DNA from: Herbaspirillum robiniae
GTDB taxonomy: Bacteria; Pseudomonadota; Gammaproteobacteria; Burkholderiales; Burkholderiaceae_D
DNA length: 64,000 nucleotides
Assembly: GCF_002213415.1 (NCBI RefSeq)
Contig: NZ_NJGU01000004.1
Span: forward strand, 62,001-126,000
Reading direction: 5' to 3'
In this document: positions 54,088 to 62,401 of the stretch, one piece after another
How the letters are laid out: each line of letters begins with the position of its first letter
Numbering within the stretch: position 1 is the first letter of the stretch
Notes under the pieces: generated by a model
Told to the model about the DNA's origin: nothing
The model's input: the letters and a program-made list of their open reading frames with translations, nothing else
Database searches by the model: none
Position numbers and translations under genes: made by a program

Positions 54088-54882
54088 ATGTCTGAAGACC
54101 AGAACGACACCGGAGCCCGCCGCAGGCCACTGCTGCAGGCTCCGGCGATCCAGGCGCTGTTCCTTTTCTTCATCGGCCTCGTGGCCGCCAATGTGGTGGA
54201 CGTGCTCGCCCAGCGCGCCGGCCTTTCTCCTTTCTCCCCGCTCCAGACGTCCCTGCTGCACGGCGTGATCGCCGCGCTGCTGGCCCGCCTGCGCCGCATG
54301 GCCGCGTGGTGGTGGTTCATCCTGCTGGTGTTCCCGGCTGCGGCGCTGGGCGTGGGCCGGCTGCAGCTGCCTCCCTGGCTGTTCCTGGCCGTATTCCTGT
54401 TCATGCTGGTCTTGTTCTGGTCCACCTTCCGCAGCCAGGTGCCGTTCTACCCGTCCGGCCTGCCGGCCTGGAACGCGGTGGCGGAGCTGCTGCCGCAAGG
54501 GCGGCCGGTGCGCTTCATGGATATCGGCAGCGGCCTGGGCGGCGCGGTGCTGAACCTCTCCAGGCGCCGTCCGGAGAGCGAATTCACCGGCATCGAGATC
54601 GCGCCGCTGCCTTGGCTGGTCAGCCGCGCGCGCGCGGCCCTGGCCGGCAACCACTGCCGCTTCGTGCGCGGGGACTACCTGCTGCTCGATTTTGCCGACT
54701 ACGACGTGGTGTTCGCCTATCTGTCGCCGGCGGCGATGGTGGCGCTGTGGCAGAAGGCCAGGGCGGAGATGCGCCCGGGTTCGCTGTTGCTCAGTTATGA
54801 ATTTCACATCCCCGGCGCGCCGCCGGACGTGGTGGTCCAGCCCGAGGGGGGCGGCCCGGTGCTGCACGGCTGGCGCATGTGA
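54088..54882 (+). CDS. Membrane-anchored class I SAM-dependent methyltransferase
   Basis: 264 residues. The N-terminal 115 residues carry about four hydrophobic segments (IQALFLFFIGLVAANVVDVL, a helix around 58-70, WWWFILLVFPAAALGVG, LFLAVFLFMLVLFWST). A Rossmann methyltransferase follows with motif I in VRFMDIGSGLGGAVLNLS, motif II acid in FTGIEIAPLPWLV, and YDVVFAYLSPAAMVAL for motif IV. Its target is unknown. It lies 64 bases after flhC and before the motA promoter, so it may be read from flhDC. I know of no standard flagellar protein of this build. Confidence 0.8.
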   Translation: MSEDQNDTGARRRPLLQAPAIQALFLFFIGLVAANVVDVLAQRAGLSPFSPLQTSLLHGVIAALLARLRRMAAWWWFILLVFPAAALGVGRLQLPPWLFLAVFLFMLVLFWSTFRSQVPFYPSGLPAWNAVAELLPQGRPVRFMDIGSGLGGAVLNLSRRRPESEFTGIEIAPLPWLVSRARAALAGNHCRFVRGDYLLLDFADYDVVFAYLSPAAMVALWQKARAEMRPGSLLLSYEFHIPGAPPDVVVQPEGGGPVLHGWRM

Positions 54883-54930
54883 GCCAGGGCGGCAAATGGG
54901 GGCCGCGATACGCCGGCGATACGCAACGTA

Positions 54931-54957
54931 TTAAGTTTGCGCAAATTCAGCCGTAAA
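54931..54957 (+). promoter_or_regulatory. Sigma-28 (FliA) type promoter for motA
   Basis: TTAAGTTT (54931-54938), 11 bases, GCCGTAAA (54950-54957). Compared with the enterobacterial consensus TAAAGTTT-N11-GCCGATAA, 7 of 8 and 6 of 8 positions match and the spacing is exact. It is 113 bases before the motA start. Confidence 0.7.
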
Positions 54958-55070
54958 TCGAAAAGGAAGGACGTTTTTCGGATATGTATTCCCTCATTTG
55001 CTTGATTGGAATACATGTAATCTGACGAACGTGAAAATACACTCAACGCCACTGGGACGGGAGTAGGCAC

Positions 55071-55931
55071 TTGTTAGTCATTATTGGATATTTAGTGGTC
55101 TGCGGATCCGTCTTCGGCGGGTTCGTGATGTCTGGGGGCCACCTGGCGGCGCTGATGCAGCCGCTCGAACTGCTGATGATCGGTGGCGCCGCGCTTGGCG
55201 CTTTCCTGGTCGGCAACAATAACAAGGCCATCAAGGCGACCATGAAGGCGCTGCCTACGGTGCTCAAGGGATCGACCTACACCAAGGCGCTCTACATGGA
55301 GCTGATGTCGCTGCTGTTCGAAATCCTTACCAAGTCCCGTAAGGAAGGCCTGATGTCGATCGAAGGCGACATCGAAGAGCCCGAGAACAGCCCGATCTTC
55401 AGCAAGTACCCCGGCGTGCTGGCCGACCATCACCTGATCGAATTCATGACCGACTACCTGCGCCTGATGGTGTCGGGCAACATGGATGCGTTCCAGATCG
55501 AAAACCTGATGGACAACGAAATCGAGACCCACCACCACGAAGGCGAGATCCCGGTGCATTGCATCGCCAAGCTGGGCGACGGCATGCCGGCGTTCGGTAT
55601 CGTGGCCGCGGTGATGGGCGTGGTGCACACCATGGAATCGGTGGGCATTCCTCCTTCCGAACTGGGTATGCTGATTGCGCACGCGCTGGTGGGTACCTTC
55701 CTGGGTATTCTGCTGGCCTACGGTTTCGTGGGCCCGCTGTCCAGCCTGCTGGAACAGAAGTTGCACGAATCGACCAAGATTTACCAATGCGTCAAGGTCA
55801 CCTTGCTGGCGAGCTTGAACGGCTACGCTCCGGCGCTCTCGATCGAATTCGGCCGCAAGGTCCTGTTCTCGACCGAACGTCCGACCTTCCTGGAACTGGA
55901 AGAGCACGTCAAGCAGGCCAAGAGCAAGTAA
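55071..55931 (+). CDS. motA: Flagellar motor stator protein MotA
   Basis: Proton-conducting stator subunit of the inner membrane. 286 residues, usual length. Start is TTG at 55071 after GGGAGTAGG; the resulting LVIIGYLVVCGSVFGGFVMSG is the family's true N-terminus, and no ATG fits. Four membrane segments are expected; visible are the first (about 2-20), GGAALGAFLVGNNNKA, and the pair around PAFGIVAAVMGVVHTMESVG and ALVGTFLGILLAYGFVGPLS. motB follows after 63 bases. Confidence 0.96.
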   Translation: MLVIIGYLVVCGSVFGGFVMSGGHLAALMQPLELLMIGGAALGAFLVGNNNKAIKATMKALPTVLKGSTYTKALYMELMSLLFEILTKSRKEGLMSIEGDIEEPENSPIFSKYPGVLADHHLIEFMTDYLRLMVSGNMDAFQIENLMDNEIETHHHEGEIPVHCIAKLGDGMPAFGIVAAVMGVVHTMESVGIPPSELGMLIAHALVGTFLGILLAYGFVGPLSSLLEQKLHESTKIYQCVKVTLLASLNGYAPALSIEFGRKVLFSTERPTFLELEEHVKQAKSK

Positions 55932-55994
55932 GCCGAGCCGGTGACGCATACCGATTCGAACCGCAACCACCAGTATTGAAGCAGGAGTAGAGAC

Positions 55995-56933
55995 ATGGCC
56001 GACGAAGGGCTACGTCCCATTATCGTAAAACGGATCAAGAAGGGCGGCGGCGGTCACCACGGCGGCGCCTGGAAGATCGCATACGCCGACTTCGTGACCG
56101 CGATGATGGCGTTCTTCCTGCTGATGTGGCTGCTGGGCTCGACCGCCAAGGGCGACCTCAACGGCATCGCCGAATACTTCAAGACCCCCCTGAAAGTCGC
56201 CATGGCCGGCGGTTCCGGCAGCGGCGACGCCAACACCGTGATCCCCGGCGGCGGCAAGGACCTGACCCGTCAGGACGGCCAGCTGCGCAAGGGCGAGAAC
56301 GAAGTGGTCACCCGCAAGCAGACGCTCAAGCAGGCCCAGCAGGAGCTGGAGCGCGCCGAACGCGCCCGCCTGGAAGACCTCAAGTCGCGCATCGAAAAGG
56401 CGATCGACTCCAATCCGACGCTCAAGCAGTTCAAGAACCAGCTGCTCATCGACATCACCTCCGAAGGCCTGCGCATCCAGATCGTGGACGAGAAGAACCG
56501 TCCGATGTTCTCGCTGGCCAGCGCGCAGCTGCAGCCCTATACCAAGGACATCCTGCACGAGATCGGCAAGACCTTGAACGACGTGCCCAACAAGATCAGC
56601 CTGTCCGGCCACACCGACGCCACGCCGTATTCGAGCGGCGAGAAGGGCTACAGCAACTGGGAACTGTCCGCCGACCGCGCCAACGCCTCGCGCCGCGAGC
56701 TGATCCTGGGCGGCATGGATGAATCCAAGGTGCTGCGCGTGGTGGGCCTGTCGTCCGCCGTGCTGCTGGACAAGGAAGACCCGTTCAACCCCATCAACCG
56801 CCGTATCAGCATCATCGTGATGAACAAGAAGGCCGAGGAGCTGGTGGAGAAGGACAGCGGTTCGCTCAATGTGCCCACCGACGCCAGCGATGACGATGTG
56901 CAGCAGGGCCTGAGCGCTCCGGCCAAGAATTGA
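55995..56933 (+). CDS. motB: Flagellar motor stator protein MotB
   Basis: 312 residues. A basic N-terminus (KRIKKGGGGHHGG), one transmembrane helix with the proton-binding Asp32 in YADFVTAMMAFFLLMWLLGS, a plug/linker rich in charged helix (QAQQELERAERARLEDL), then an OmpA-type peptidoglycan-binding domain (about 155-280) with ISLSGHTDATPYSS and NWELSADRANASRREL. GGAG precedes the ATG. Confidence 0.97.
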   Translation: MADEGLRPIIVKRIKKGGGGHHGGAWKIAYADFVTAMMAFFLLMWLLGSTAKGDLNGIAEYFKTPLKVAMAGGSGSGDANTVIPGGGKDLTRQDGQLRKGENEVVTRKQTLKQAQQELERAERARLEDLKSRIEKAIDSNPTLKQFKNQLLIDITSEGLRIQIVDEKNRPMFSLASAQLQPYTKDILHEIGKTLNDVPNKISLSGHTDATPYSSGEKGYSNWELSADRANASRRELILGGMDESKVLRVVGLSSAVLLDKEDPFNPINRRISIIVMNKKAEELVEKDSGSLNVPTDASDDDVQQGLSAPAKN

Positions 56934-56973
56934 TGCCGAAGTGTTTTAACTGACCAGGGGAAGAGAGCCGGAT

Positions 56974-57528
56974 ATGCCGACCAAGACAATGCTGCATGAG
57001 TTGAAGCGTTTGCTGCTCGACACGGCAAGCGGCGGCAGTCGCCAGTTGACGGAAGTGGAGTCGGACCTGGTCCAGACCAACATCCTGCTGGGCGAAGCCA
57101 TCGGCAAGCTGGGCACCAGTTTCATGGACCTGCACCGCTCGGTGCAGACCCAGCAGGACATCCTCGAAGCGCTGATGAACGGGCATGAAGAACTCAATGC
57201 CGACAGCATCGCCAAGCTCAAGGAAACCCAGAACCAGGTCAGCCAGTATGTCAATGCGGCGGTGACCGGCCTGCAATTCCAAGACATGACCAGCCAGCTG
57301 CTGGAGCGTATCGTGCGCCGCGTGATCGGTCTGCGCGAGGCGCTGGGCGTGCTGAGCGCCAACAGTTTCGAGATTGTGCCTGAACAGGACCAGAGCGATG
57401 TCGAACTCGAAGCACTCCTGGCCAGTACGGTGAAATCCATCGAAGAACGCCTGACCGTGTTGGACAACGGCCTGTGGAAAGCGGTGCGCCAGACCCGGAT
57501 GGAAAGCGGCGATATCGAGTTGTTCTGA
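56974..57528 (+). CDS. CheZ-like protein (candidate CheY-P phosphatase)
   Basis: 184 residues, predicted all-helical. Its core LQFQDMTSQLLERIVRRVIG carries the CheZ signature: Asp104 and Gln108 in D-x-x-x-Q, matching the Asp143 and Gln147 pair of E. coli CheZ that dephosphorylates CheY-P. Long helices on both sides (SFMDLHRSVQTQQDILEALM before) would make the CheZ hairpin. The C-terminus ends SGDIELF, which could serve as a CheY-binding tail. It lies between motB and cheY on the same strand. It is shorter than enteric CheZ (214), so I call it CheZ-like only. Confidence 0.65.
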   Translation: MPTKTMLHELKRLLLDTASGGSRQLTEVESDLVQTNILLGEAIGKLGTSFMDLHRSVQTQQDILEALMNGHEELNADSIAKLKETQNQVSQYVNAAVTGLQFQDMTSQLLERIVRRVIGLREALGVLSANSFEIVPEQDQSDVELEALLASTVKSIEERLTVLDNGLWKAVRQTRMESGDIELF

Positions 57529-57677
57529 TGGAGGGGACGGCATGCAGTTGCAGGCCGACGGAGTGGGGCAAGGTTGAACTAGGTCATCCCGCCTGCCCGA
57601 AGCTCTGCGGTTGACGGCAATGCTGCGGCATAATTCGGTATCTCGATAGATGCCTTTTGAAGAAACAGGGAGTAACA

Positions 57678-58043
57678 ATGTCCAAAACGATTCTCGCAGT
57701 AGATGATTCCGGATCTCTGCGTCAGATGGTGGTATTCAGTCTGAAGGCTGCGGGTTACAGCGTCACCGAAGCGGTGGACGGGGTGGATGCGCTTGAAAAA
57801 GCCAAGGTGCAGACTTTCGACCTGGTGCTGACCGACCAGAACATGCCGCGCATGGATGGCCTGACGCTGATCCGTTCGCTGCGCGAACTGACCAGCTATG
57901 CGCGCGTGCCCATCCTGATGCTGACCACCGAGTTCAGCGACGAAATGAAGGCCAAGGGCAAGGCCGCGGGCGCCAACGGTTGGCTGGTCAAGCCCTTCGA
58001 CCCGCAGCGCCTGACCGAAGTCGTCAAGAAAGTGATTGGCTGA
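57678..58043 (+). CDS. cheY: Chemotaxis response regulator CheY
   Basis: 121 residues, a lone receiver. Acidic pocket AVDDSGSLRQ, phospho-acceptor Asp53 in LVLTDQNMPRMDG, switch threonines in LMLTTEFSD, and Lys105 in GWLVKPFDP. Carries the kinase signal to the flagellar switch. It is 51 bases ahead of cheA and 149 bases after the CheZ-like gene; AGGGAG supports the ATG at 57678. Confidence 0.95.
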   Translation: MSKTILAVDDSGSLRQMVVFSLKAAGYSVTEAVDGVDALEKAKVQTFDLVLTDQNMPRMDGLTLIRSLRELTSYARVPILMLTTEFSDEMKAKGKAAGANGWLVKPFDPQRLTEVVKKVIG

Positions 58044-58094
58044 CTCCAGCAAGAATAATAACGACACGTACCGCATTCATGACGGAGCCCAGGC

Positions 58095-60260
58095 ATGAGC
58101 ATTGATATGAGCCAGTTTTTCCAGGTCTTTTTCGACGAGGCCGAGGAAGGGCTCGCCGAGATGGAAAAGCTGCTGTTGGCCGTCAATGTGGCGTCGCCGG
58201 ATCCTGAGGATCTGAACGCGATTTTCCGCGCCGCCCATTCGATCAAGGGCGGTTCTTCGACCTTCGGTTTGAGCGACATCGCCGGCGTCACGCACGTGCT
58301 GGAGTCGCTGCTGGACCGTATCCGCCAGGGTCAGATGGCCCTGACGGGCGAACATGTGGATGCCTTCCTGGCCGCCAAGGACGTGCTCAAGTCCATGCTC
58401 GACGGCCACAAGCACGGCGCTGAAGTGGACCAGGATGCGGTCGGCGACGTGCGCATGCTGCTGCAGTCGCTGTCCGAAGGCAAGAGCTCCGCGCCCGCCA
58501 AGGCCGCGGCGCCCGCCGGCGCGCAGCCGGCCGGTGCGATGGTCGGCCCGGGCGGCGTGCGCCGCTACCGCATCGAGATGCCGGTCATCACCGACAAGGA
58601 TGCTGAAGCGCTGGCCGACGAGCTGGCCATGCTGGGCAAGATCGAGAAGTCCAAGTCGCCGGAAGGGCGCTGGGTGTTCATTCTCGACACGGCCGAACCG
58701 ATCGATGACGTGGTCGCCATCTGCGCCTTCATCGTCAACGTGGCCGACCTCAAGATTTCGCAGGCCGTCGACCCCGTCCGTTCCAAGGAAGAGGAACAGG
58801 GTTACGGCTTCTTCGACAATTTCACGACCCAGGAAGAGCGCGAGAAGGCGCAGGGCTACGGCTTCTTCGACAGCCACACCGCCATCGAAGACAAGGAGCG
58901 CGAGCAGGGCTACGGCTTCTTCGCCCCCTTCGTGCCGCTGGACATCACCGCCAGGAAGGCGGAGGCCGAGAGCGAGCACCAGCATCCGGACGAGGCGCCG
59001 CTGCCGGTCACCGAGCAGGCCACCACCGAGAAAAAGGCCGCCAAGGCGGGCGGCGCGGCTGCCGCGGGTCACGAGTCCTCTTCCATCCGCGTCAGCGTGG
59101 AAAAGGTCGACCAGCTGATCAACCTGGTCGGCGAGCTGGTGATCACCCAGGCCATGATCGAGCAGCGCGTCGGCAAGCTCGACCCGATGCAGCATGAGCA
59201 CCTGCTCAACAGCGTGAGCCAGTTGAGCCGCAACACGCGCGACCTGCAGGAATCGGTCATGTCGATCCGCATGATGCCGATGGACTACGTGTTCTCCCGC
59301 TTTCCGCGCATGGTGCGCGACCTGGCGCACAAGCTGGGCAAGCAGGTGGAGTTCGTCACCCACGGCGCCGCCACCGAACTGGACAAGGGCCTGATCGAAC
59401 GCATCGTCGACCCGCTGACGCACCTGGTGCGCAACAGCATCGACCACGGCATCGAACTGCCCGACGCCCGCCGCGAAGCCGGCAAGAGCGAGGCGGGCAC
59501 GCTGTCGTTGTCGGCCGAGCACCAGGGCGGCAACATCATCATCGAGGTCACCGACGACGGCGGCGGCTTGAACCGCGACAAGATCCTGGCCAAGGCCAAG
59601 TCGCAGGGCATGCCGGTATCCGACAACATTACCGACGCCGACGTCTGGCAGCTCATCTTTGAGCCCGGTTTCTCGACGGCCGAACAGGTGACCGACGTGT
59701 CCGGCCGCGGCGTGGGCATGGATGTGGTCAAACGCAACATTCTGGCCATGGGCGGCGCGGTGGATATCCGCTCCAGCAAGGGCTTCGGCACCACGATTTC
59801 GATCTCGCTGCCGCTGACGCTGGCGATCCTGGACGGCATGTCCATCCGCATCGGCGAGGAAGTTTATATATTGCCGCTGGGATATGTAGTTGAATCTTTG
59901 CAGCCGTTGGCGCAAGATATCAAGGAAATCAGCGGGCAGGGCCAAGTGCTGCGCGTTCGCGGGGAATACCTGCCGTTGATACCGCTTTATCAGATTTTCA
60001 ACATCGTCCCTTCGTTCACCGACCCGTCCCAGGGACTGGTGGTGATTCTCGAATCGGACGGCAAGAAGGCGGCGCTGTTTGTGGACGACTTGATCGGACA
60101 ACAACAAATTGTCGTCAAGAATCTTGAATCGAATTATCGCAAGGTAGCCGGCATTTCAGGTGCTACCATTCTGGGTGACGGCGGCGTTGCCCTGATTGTC
60201 GATGTGGCAGCCTTGCTGCGTTCCAGCCGCCAACTGAATGACGAATCTGTATTTTCCTGA
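58095..60260 (+). CDS. cheA: Chemotaxis histidine kinase CheA with an 18-residue tandem repeat
   Basis: 721 residues: HPt with His48 in FRAAHSIKGGSSTFGL; linker; a P2-like region (about 150-230, RYRIEMPVITDKDAEALADE); then QGYGFF at 235-240, 253-258 and 271-276, three units spaced exactly 18 residues apart; dimerisation (VEKVDQLINLVGELVITQAM); HATPase with LVRNSIDHGIELPD, DDGGGLNRDKIL and GRGVGMDVVKRN; and the CheW-like domain at the end. There is no receiver, unlike WspE. It phosphorylates CheY. cheW follows 18 bases later. Confidence 0.97.
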   Translation: MSIDMSQFFQVFFDEAEEGLAEMEKLLLAVNVASPDPEDLNAIFRAAHSIKGGSSTFGLSDIAGVTHVLESLLDRIRQGQMALTGEHVDAFLAAKDVLKSMLDGHKHGAEVDQDAVGDVRMLLQSLSEGKSSAPAKAAAPAGAQPAGAMVGPGGVRRYRIEMPVITDKDAEALADELAMLGKIEKSKSPEGRWVFILDTAEPIDDVVAICAFIVNVADLKISQAVDPVRSKEEEQGYGFFDNFTTQEEREKAQGYGFFDSHTAIEDKEREQGYGFFAPFVPLDITARKAEAESEHQHPDEAPLPVTEQATTEKKAAKAGGAAAAGHESSSIRVSVEKVDQLINLVGELVITQAMIEQRVGKLDPMQHEHLLNSVSQLSRNTRDLQESVMSIRMMPMDYVFSRFPRMVRDLAHKLGKQVEFVTHGAATELDKGLIERIVDPLTHLVRNSIDHGIELPDARREAGKSEAGTLSLSAEHQGGNIIIEVTDDGGGLNRDKILAKAKSQGMPVSDNITDADVWQLIFEPGFSTAEQVTDVSGRGVGMDVVKRNILAMGGAVDIRSSKGFGTTISISLPLTLAILDGMSIRIGEEVYILPLGYVVESLQPLAQDIKEISGQGQVLRVRGEYLPLIPLYQIFNIVPSFTDPSQGLVVILESDGKKAALFVDDLIGQQQIVVKNLESNYRKVAGISGATILGDGGVALIVDVAALLRSSRQLNDESVFS

Positions 60261-60278
60261 TTTTTAAAGGGCCTCAAC

Positions 60279-60785
60279 ATGTCTGACACTGCATCCAAGA
60301 ATCTTTCCGGCTTCGGCGAAAAGACCGACAGCAACGGGAATGAATTTCTCGCCTTCACCCTGGGCAAGGAAGAATACGGCATCGATATTCTGAAGGTTCA
60401 GGAAATCCGCGGCTACGAAGCCGTGACCCGCATCGCCAACTCGCCCGACTTCATCAAGGGCGTGGTGAACCTGCGCGGCATCATCGTGCCGATCGTGGAC
60501 ATGCGCATCAAGTTCCAGCTGGGCGAGCCGACCTATGACCAGTTCACGGTCGTGATCATCCTGAACATCGGCGGCCGCGTGGTCGGCATGGTGGTCGACA
60601 GCGTGTCCGACGTGATCACCCTGACCCAGGAACAGATCAAGCCGGCCCCGGAAATGGGCACCACCTTCGACTCCGACTACCTGATCGGCCTGGGTACCCT
60701 GGAACAGCGCATGCTGATCCTGGTCGACATCGACAAGCTGATGTCGAGCGCCGAGATGGGCCTGATCGAAAAGCTGGCAGCCTAA
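60279..60785 (+). CDS. cheW: Chemotaxis coupling protein CheW
   Basis: 168 residues, one CheW domain: [40 protein letters not shown] and [20 protein letters not shown]. It links receptors to CheA. Last gene of this flagellar/chemotaxis run; no receptor, cheR, cheB or cheD follows here before the terminator and a minus-strand gene, so those parts are elsewhere in the genome. Confidence 0.96.
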   Translation: MSDTASKNLSGFGEKTDSNGNEFLAFTLGKEEYGIDILKVQEIRGYEAVTRIANSPDFIKGVVNLRGIIVPIVDMRIKFQLGEPTYDQFTVVIILNIGGRVVGMVVDSVSDVITLTQEQIKPAPEMGTTFDSDYLIGLGTLEQRMLILVDIDKLMSSAEMGLIEKLAA

Positions 60786-60896
60786 GAGGCGACCGGCCCC
60801 GGCACTTCCGGATTCGGAGGAGACGAAGGCCGGATGAGGCGCCAGCCTTATTCGGGAAAAAGGGCGTGTCACGACATGCGCCCGATACAGAAAAGG

Positions 60897-60934
60897 AAAA
60901 GGCATCTGCCGTCATACGGCAGATGCCTTTTTTA
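60897..60934. terminator. Terminator after cheW
   Basis: AAAAGGCATCTGCCGT (60897-60912), loop CAT, ACGGCAGATGCCTTTT (60916-60931) and more T: a perfect 16-base stem. It serves cheW and the convergent DUF2863 gene. Confidence 0.92.
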
Positions 60935-60975
60935 TTGCGCCGGCGGCAGGTGAGCTGCGCGCCGGGCGGCGGGCA

Positions 60976-62208
60976 TCAGTGGAAGTGTCCGGCCGCAGGC
61001 GGCGTGTCTTCCGGCATCTCGGCATGCACCAGTTCGCCCTCCCGGTCCGGGAACAGCGGGGCGCCGCAGTCGTCGCAGAACTCCATCGTGAAGCGCTCCT
61101 CATGGTGCTTGATGTGCACGATGCCGGACTCCCGCAGCACGCCCAGGATCTCCTGCAGCGGATTGGCGGGCACGCCGGGGACGGTGGGCATCAACGTGAT
61201 GTCCTCGCCGCTTTCCTGCTCGTACAGCGGCCAGACCGTGCCGTAGACCACGGTCGGGTCGCCGCCGATGGAAAAACCGATGCGGTACTCGTCGACCTGG
61301 CCGTTGATGTCTTCCGAGAAGCCGCCGATGCTGGCGTGCAGCTCCGAGGAGGAGATGTCCAGCGTCTGGGTCAGGAAATAGTCCGCCGCGCGGATGGAGG
61401 CGGGGCGAATGCGCTTGTCGGCTTCGCGGCAGCCGAAGTAATACGCCTGGGGCAGCAGCAGTTCGACGTTGCAGCCCGGCAGGATGCGCGTGAAGAGCGG
61501 GGTGACCTGCTGCTTCCAGGCGTCGAAGGCGGCCGTCTTGTTGGTGGAGAAATGGCTCTGCTGCTCGCTTTCCTGCCAGTGGAACAGGGCGCTGCCGGCG
61601 GGCACTACCACGGCGGCGATCACATAGCGGGTGTCGGCCAGGAAGGCTGCGGTGGGCTGCTGGTCGCCGCGCAGCTGCACCGGCGTGTTCTTCAGCGCCG
61701 CCTGGCCCATCTGGCGGGTCAGCGCGAAGACGTCGGTGTGGTAGCGCGGCAGCTGCTCGATGGCGAACAGCGAAGGCGCCAGCGCCAGTTTGGTGTCCTT
61801 GGCCAGCACGTGGGCGTGCAGGTGGGCGGCGATGGCCGCTTGCATGTCGCCGGCGATGGCGCCGGAGCCGATGGCAAAGCGGGTCCAGGCCATCACCGGC
61901 AGCACCAGCAGCTGGACGTCGTATTCACCGCCGTCGATCTCCAGCGTGGTCGATTCGCTGCCGGCTTCGACCGCCTCGATCAGGATGTCGTAGGCGTCCA
62001 GGTCGGCCTTGAAGAGATGGTCCAGGGCGGCGTCGATCAGGGGCTGGTGGCCGGTGCGCAGCAGCTTGTTGAGCAGGGCGTCCAGCGGCTTGAGCCAGGC
62101 CCGTTCCTCGAGCCGGCTGGAGGCCTGCGCGATGGCTTGCGCGAAGGTGACCAGATGCTGGCTGTCGGAAGAGAGCTTGGAAGAAGAACGTTTGGCGGGA
62201 CGACGCAT
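60976..62208 (-). CDS. DUF2863 family protein
   Basis: 410 residues starting at MRRPAKRSSSKLSSDSQHLV (ATG at 62206-62208), the usual opening of this betaproteobacterial family; the frame runs on upstream to 62328 but is not family-like. No signal peptide or membrane segment. Features are an early helical half (LVTFAQAIAQASSRLEERAW) and a C-terminal C-x-x-C in MEFCDDCGAPLFPDREGEL that looks like a zinc ribbon. The function is not known. Single gene between two terminators. Confidence 0.8.
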   Translation of the reverse strand: MRRPAKRSSSKLSSDSQHLVTFAQAIAQASSRLEERAWLKPLDALLNKLLRTGHQPLIDAALDHLFKADLDAYDILIEAVEAGSESTTLEIDGGEYDVQLLVLPVMAWTRFAIGSGAIAGDMQAAIAAHLHAHVLAKDTKLALAPSLFAIEQLPRYHTDVFALTRQMGQAALKNTPVQLRGDQQPTAAFLADTRYVIAAVVVPAGSALFHWQESEQQSHFSTNKTAAFDAWKQQVTPLFTRILPGCNVELLLPQAYYFGCREADKRIRPASIRAADYFLTQTLDISSSELHASIGGFSEDINGQVDEYRIGFSIGGDPTVVYGTVWPLYEQESGEDITLMPTVPGVPANPLQEILGVLRESGIVHIKHHEERFTMEFCDDCGAPLFPDREGELVHAEMPEDTPPAAGHFH

Positions 62209-62331
62209 GGATGGGATTCTGTAGGAACGAAACTTTGTATTGTAGATGATTTGGCAGCAAATCCGGCCCGATAAGGCGAAGCTGCCCGGACACGGCGATC
62301 GGGCCGCAAGCGCCGGGTGAAAGAGCAATAA

Positions 62332-62359
62332 AAAAACGCCGGACGAATCCGGCGTTTTT
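62332..62359. terminator. Terminator after aconitase
   Basis: AAAAACGCCGGA (62332-62343), loop CGAA, TCCGGCGTTTTT (62348-62359), a perfect 12-base stem. It lies 43 bases after the aconitase stop on the minus strand. Confidence 0.9.
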
Positions 62360-62401
62360 CATTGCCGGCGACGCCCGCAGGCATCGCCGTGACGTCGCTG
62401 C

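Noticed and set aside
57582..57620. TTGACG followed by CATAAT ahead of cheY as a sigma-70 promoter
   Set aside because: The spacer is only 12 bases, too short for a functional promoter.
58077..60107. 676-residue antisense frame opposite cheA
   Set aside because: Shadow frame with no recognisable motif; cheA is full length on the other strand.
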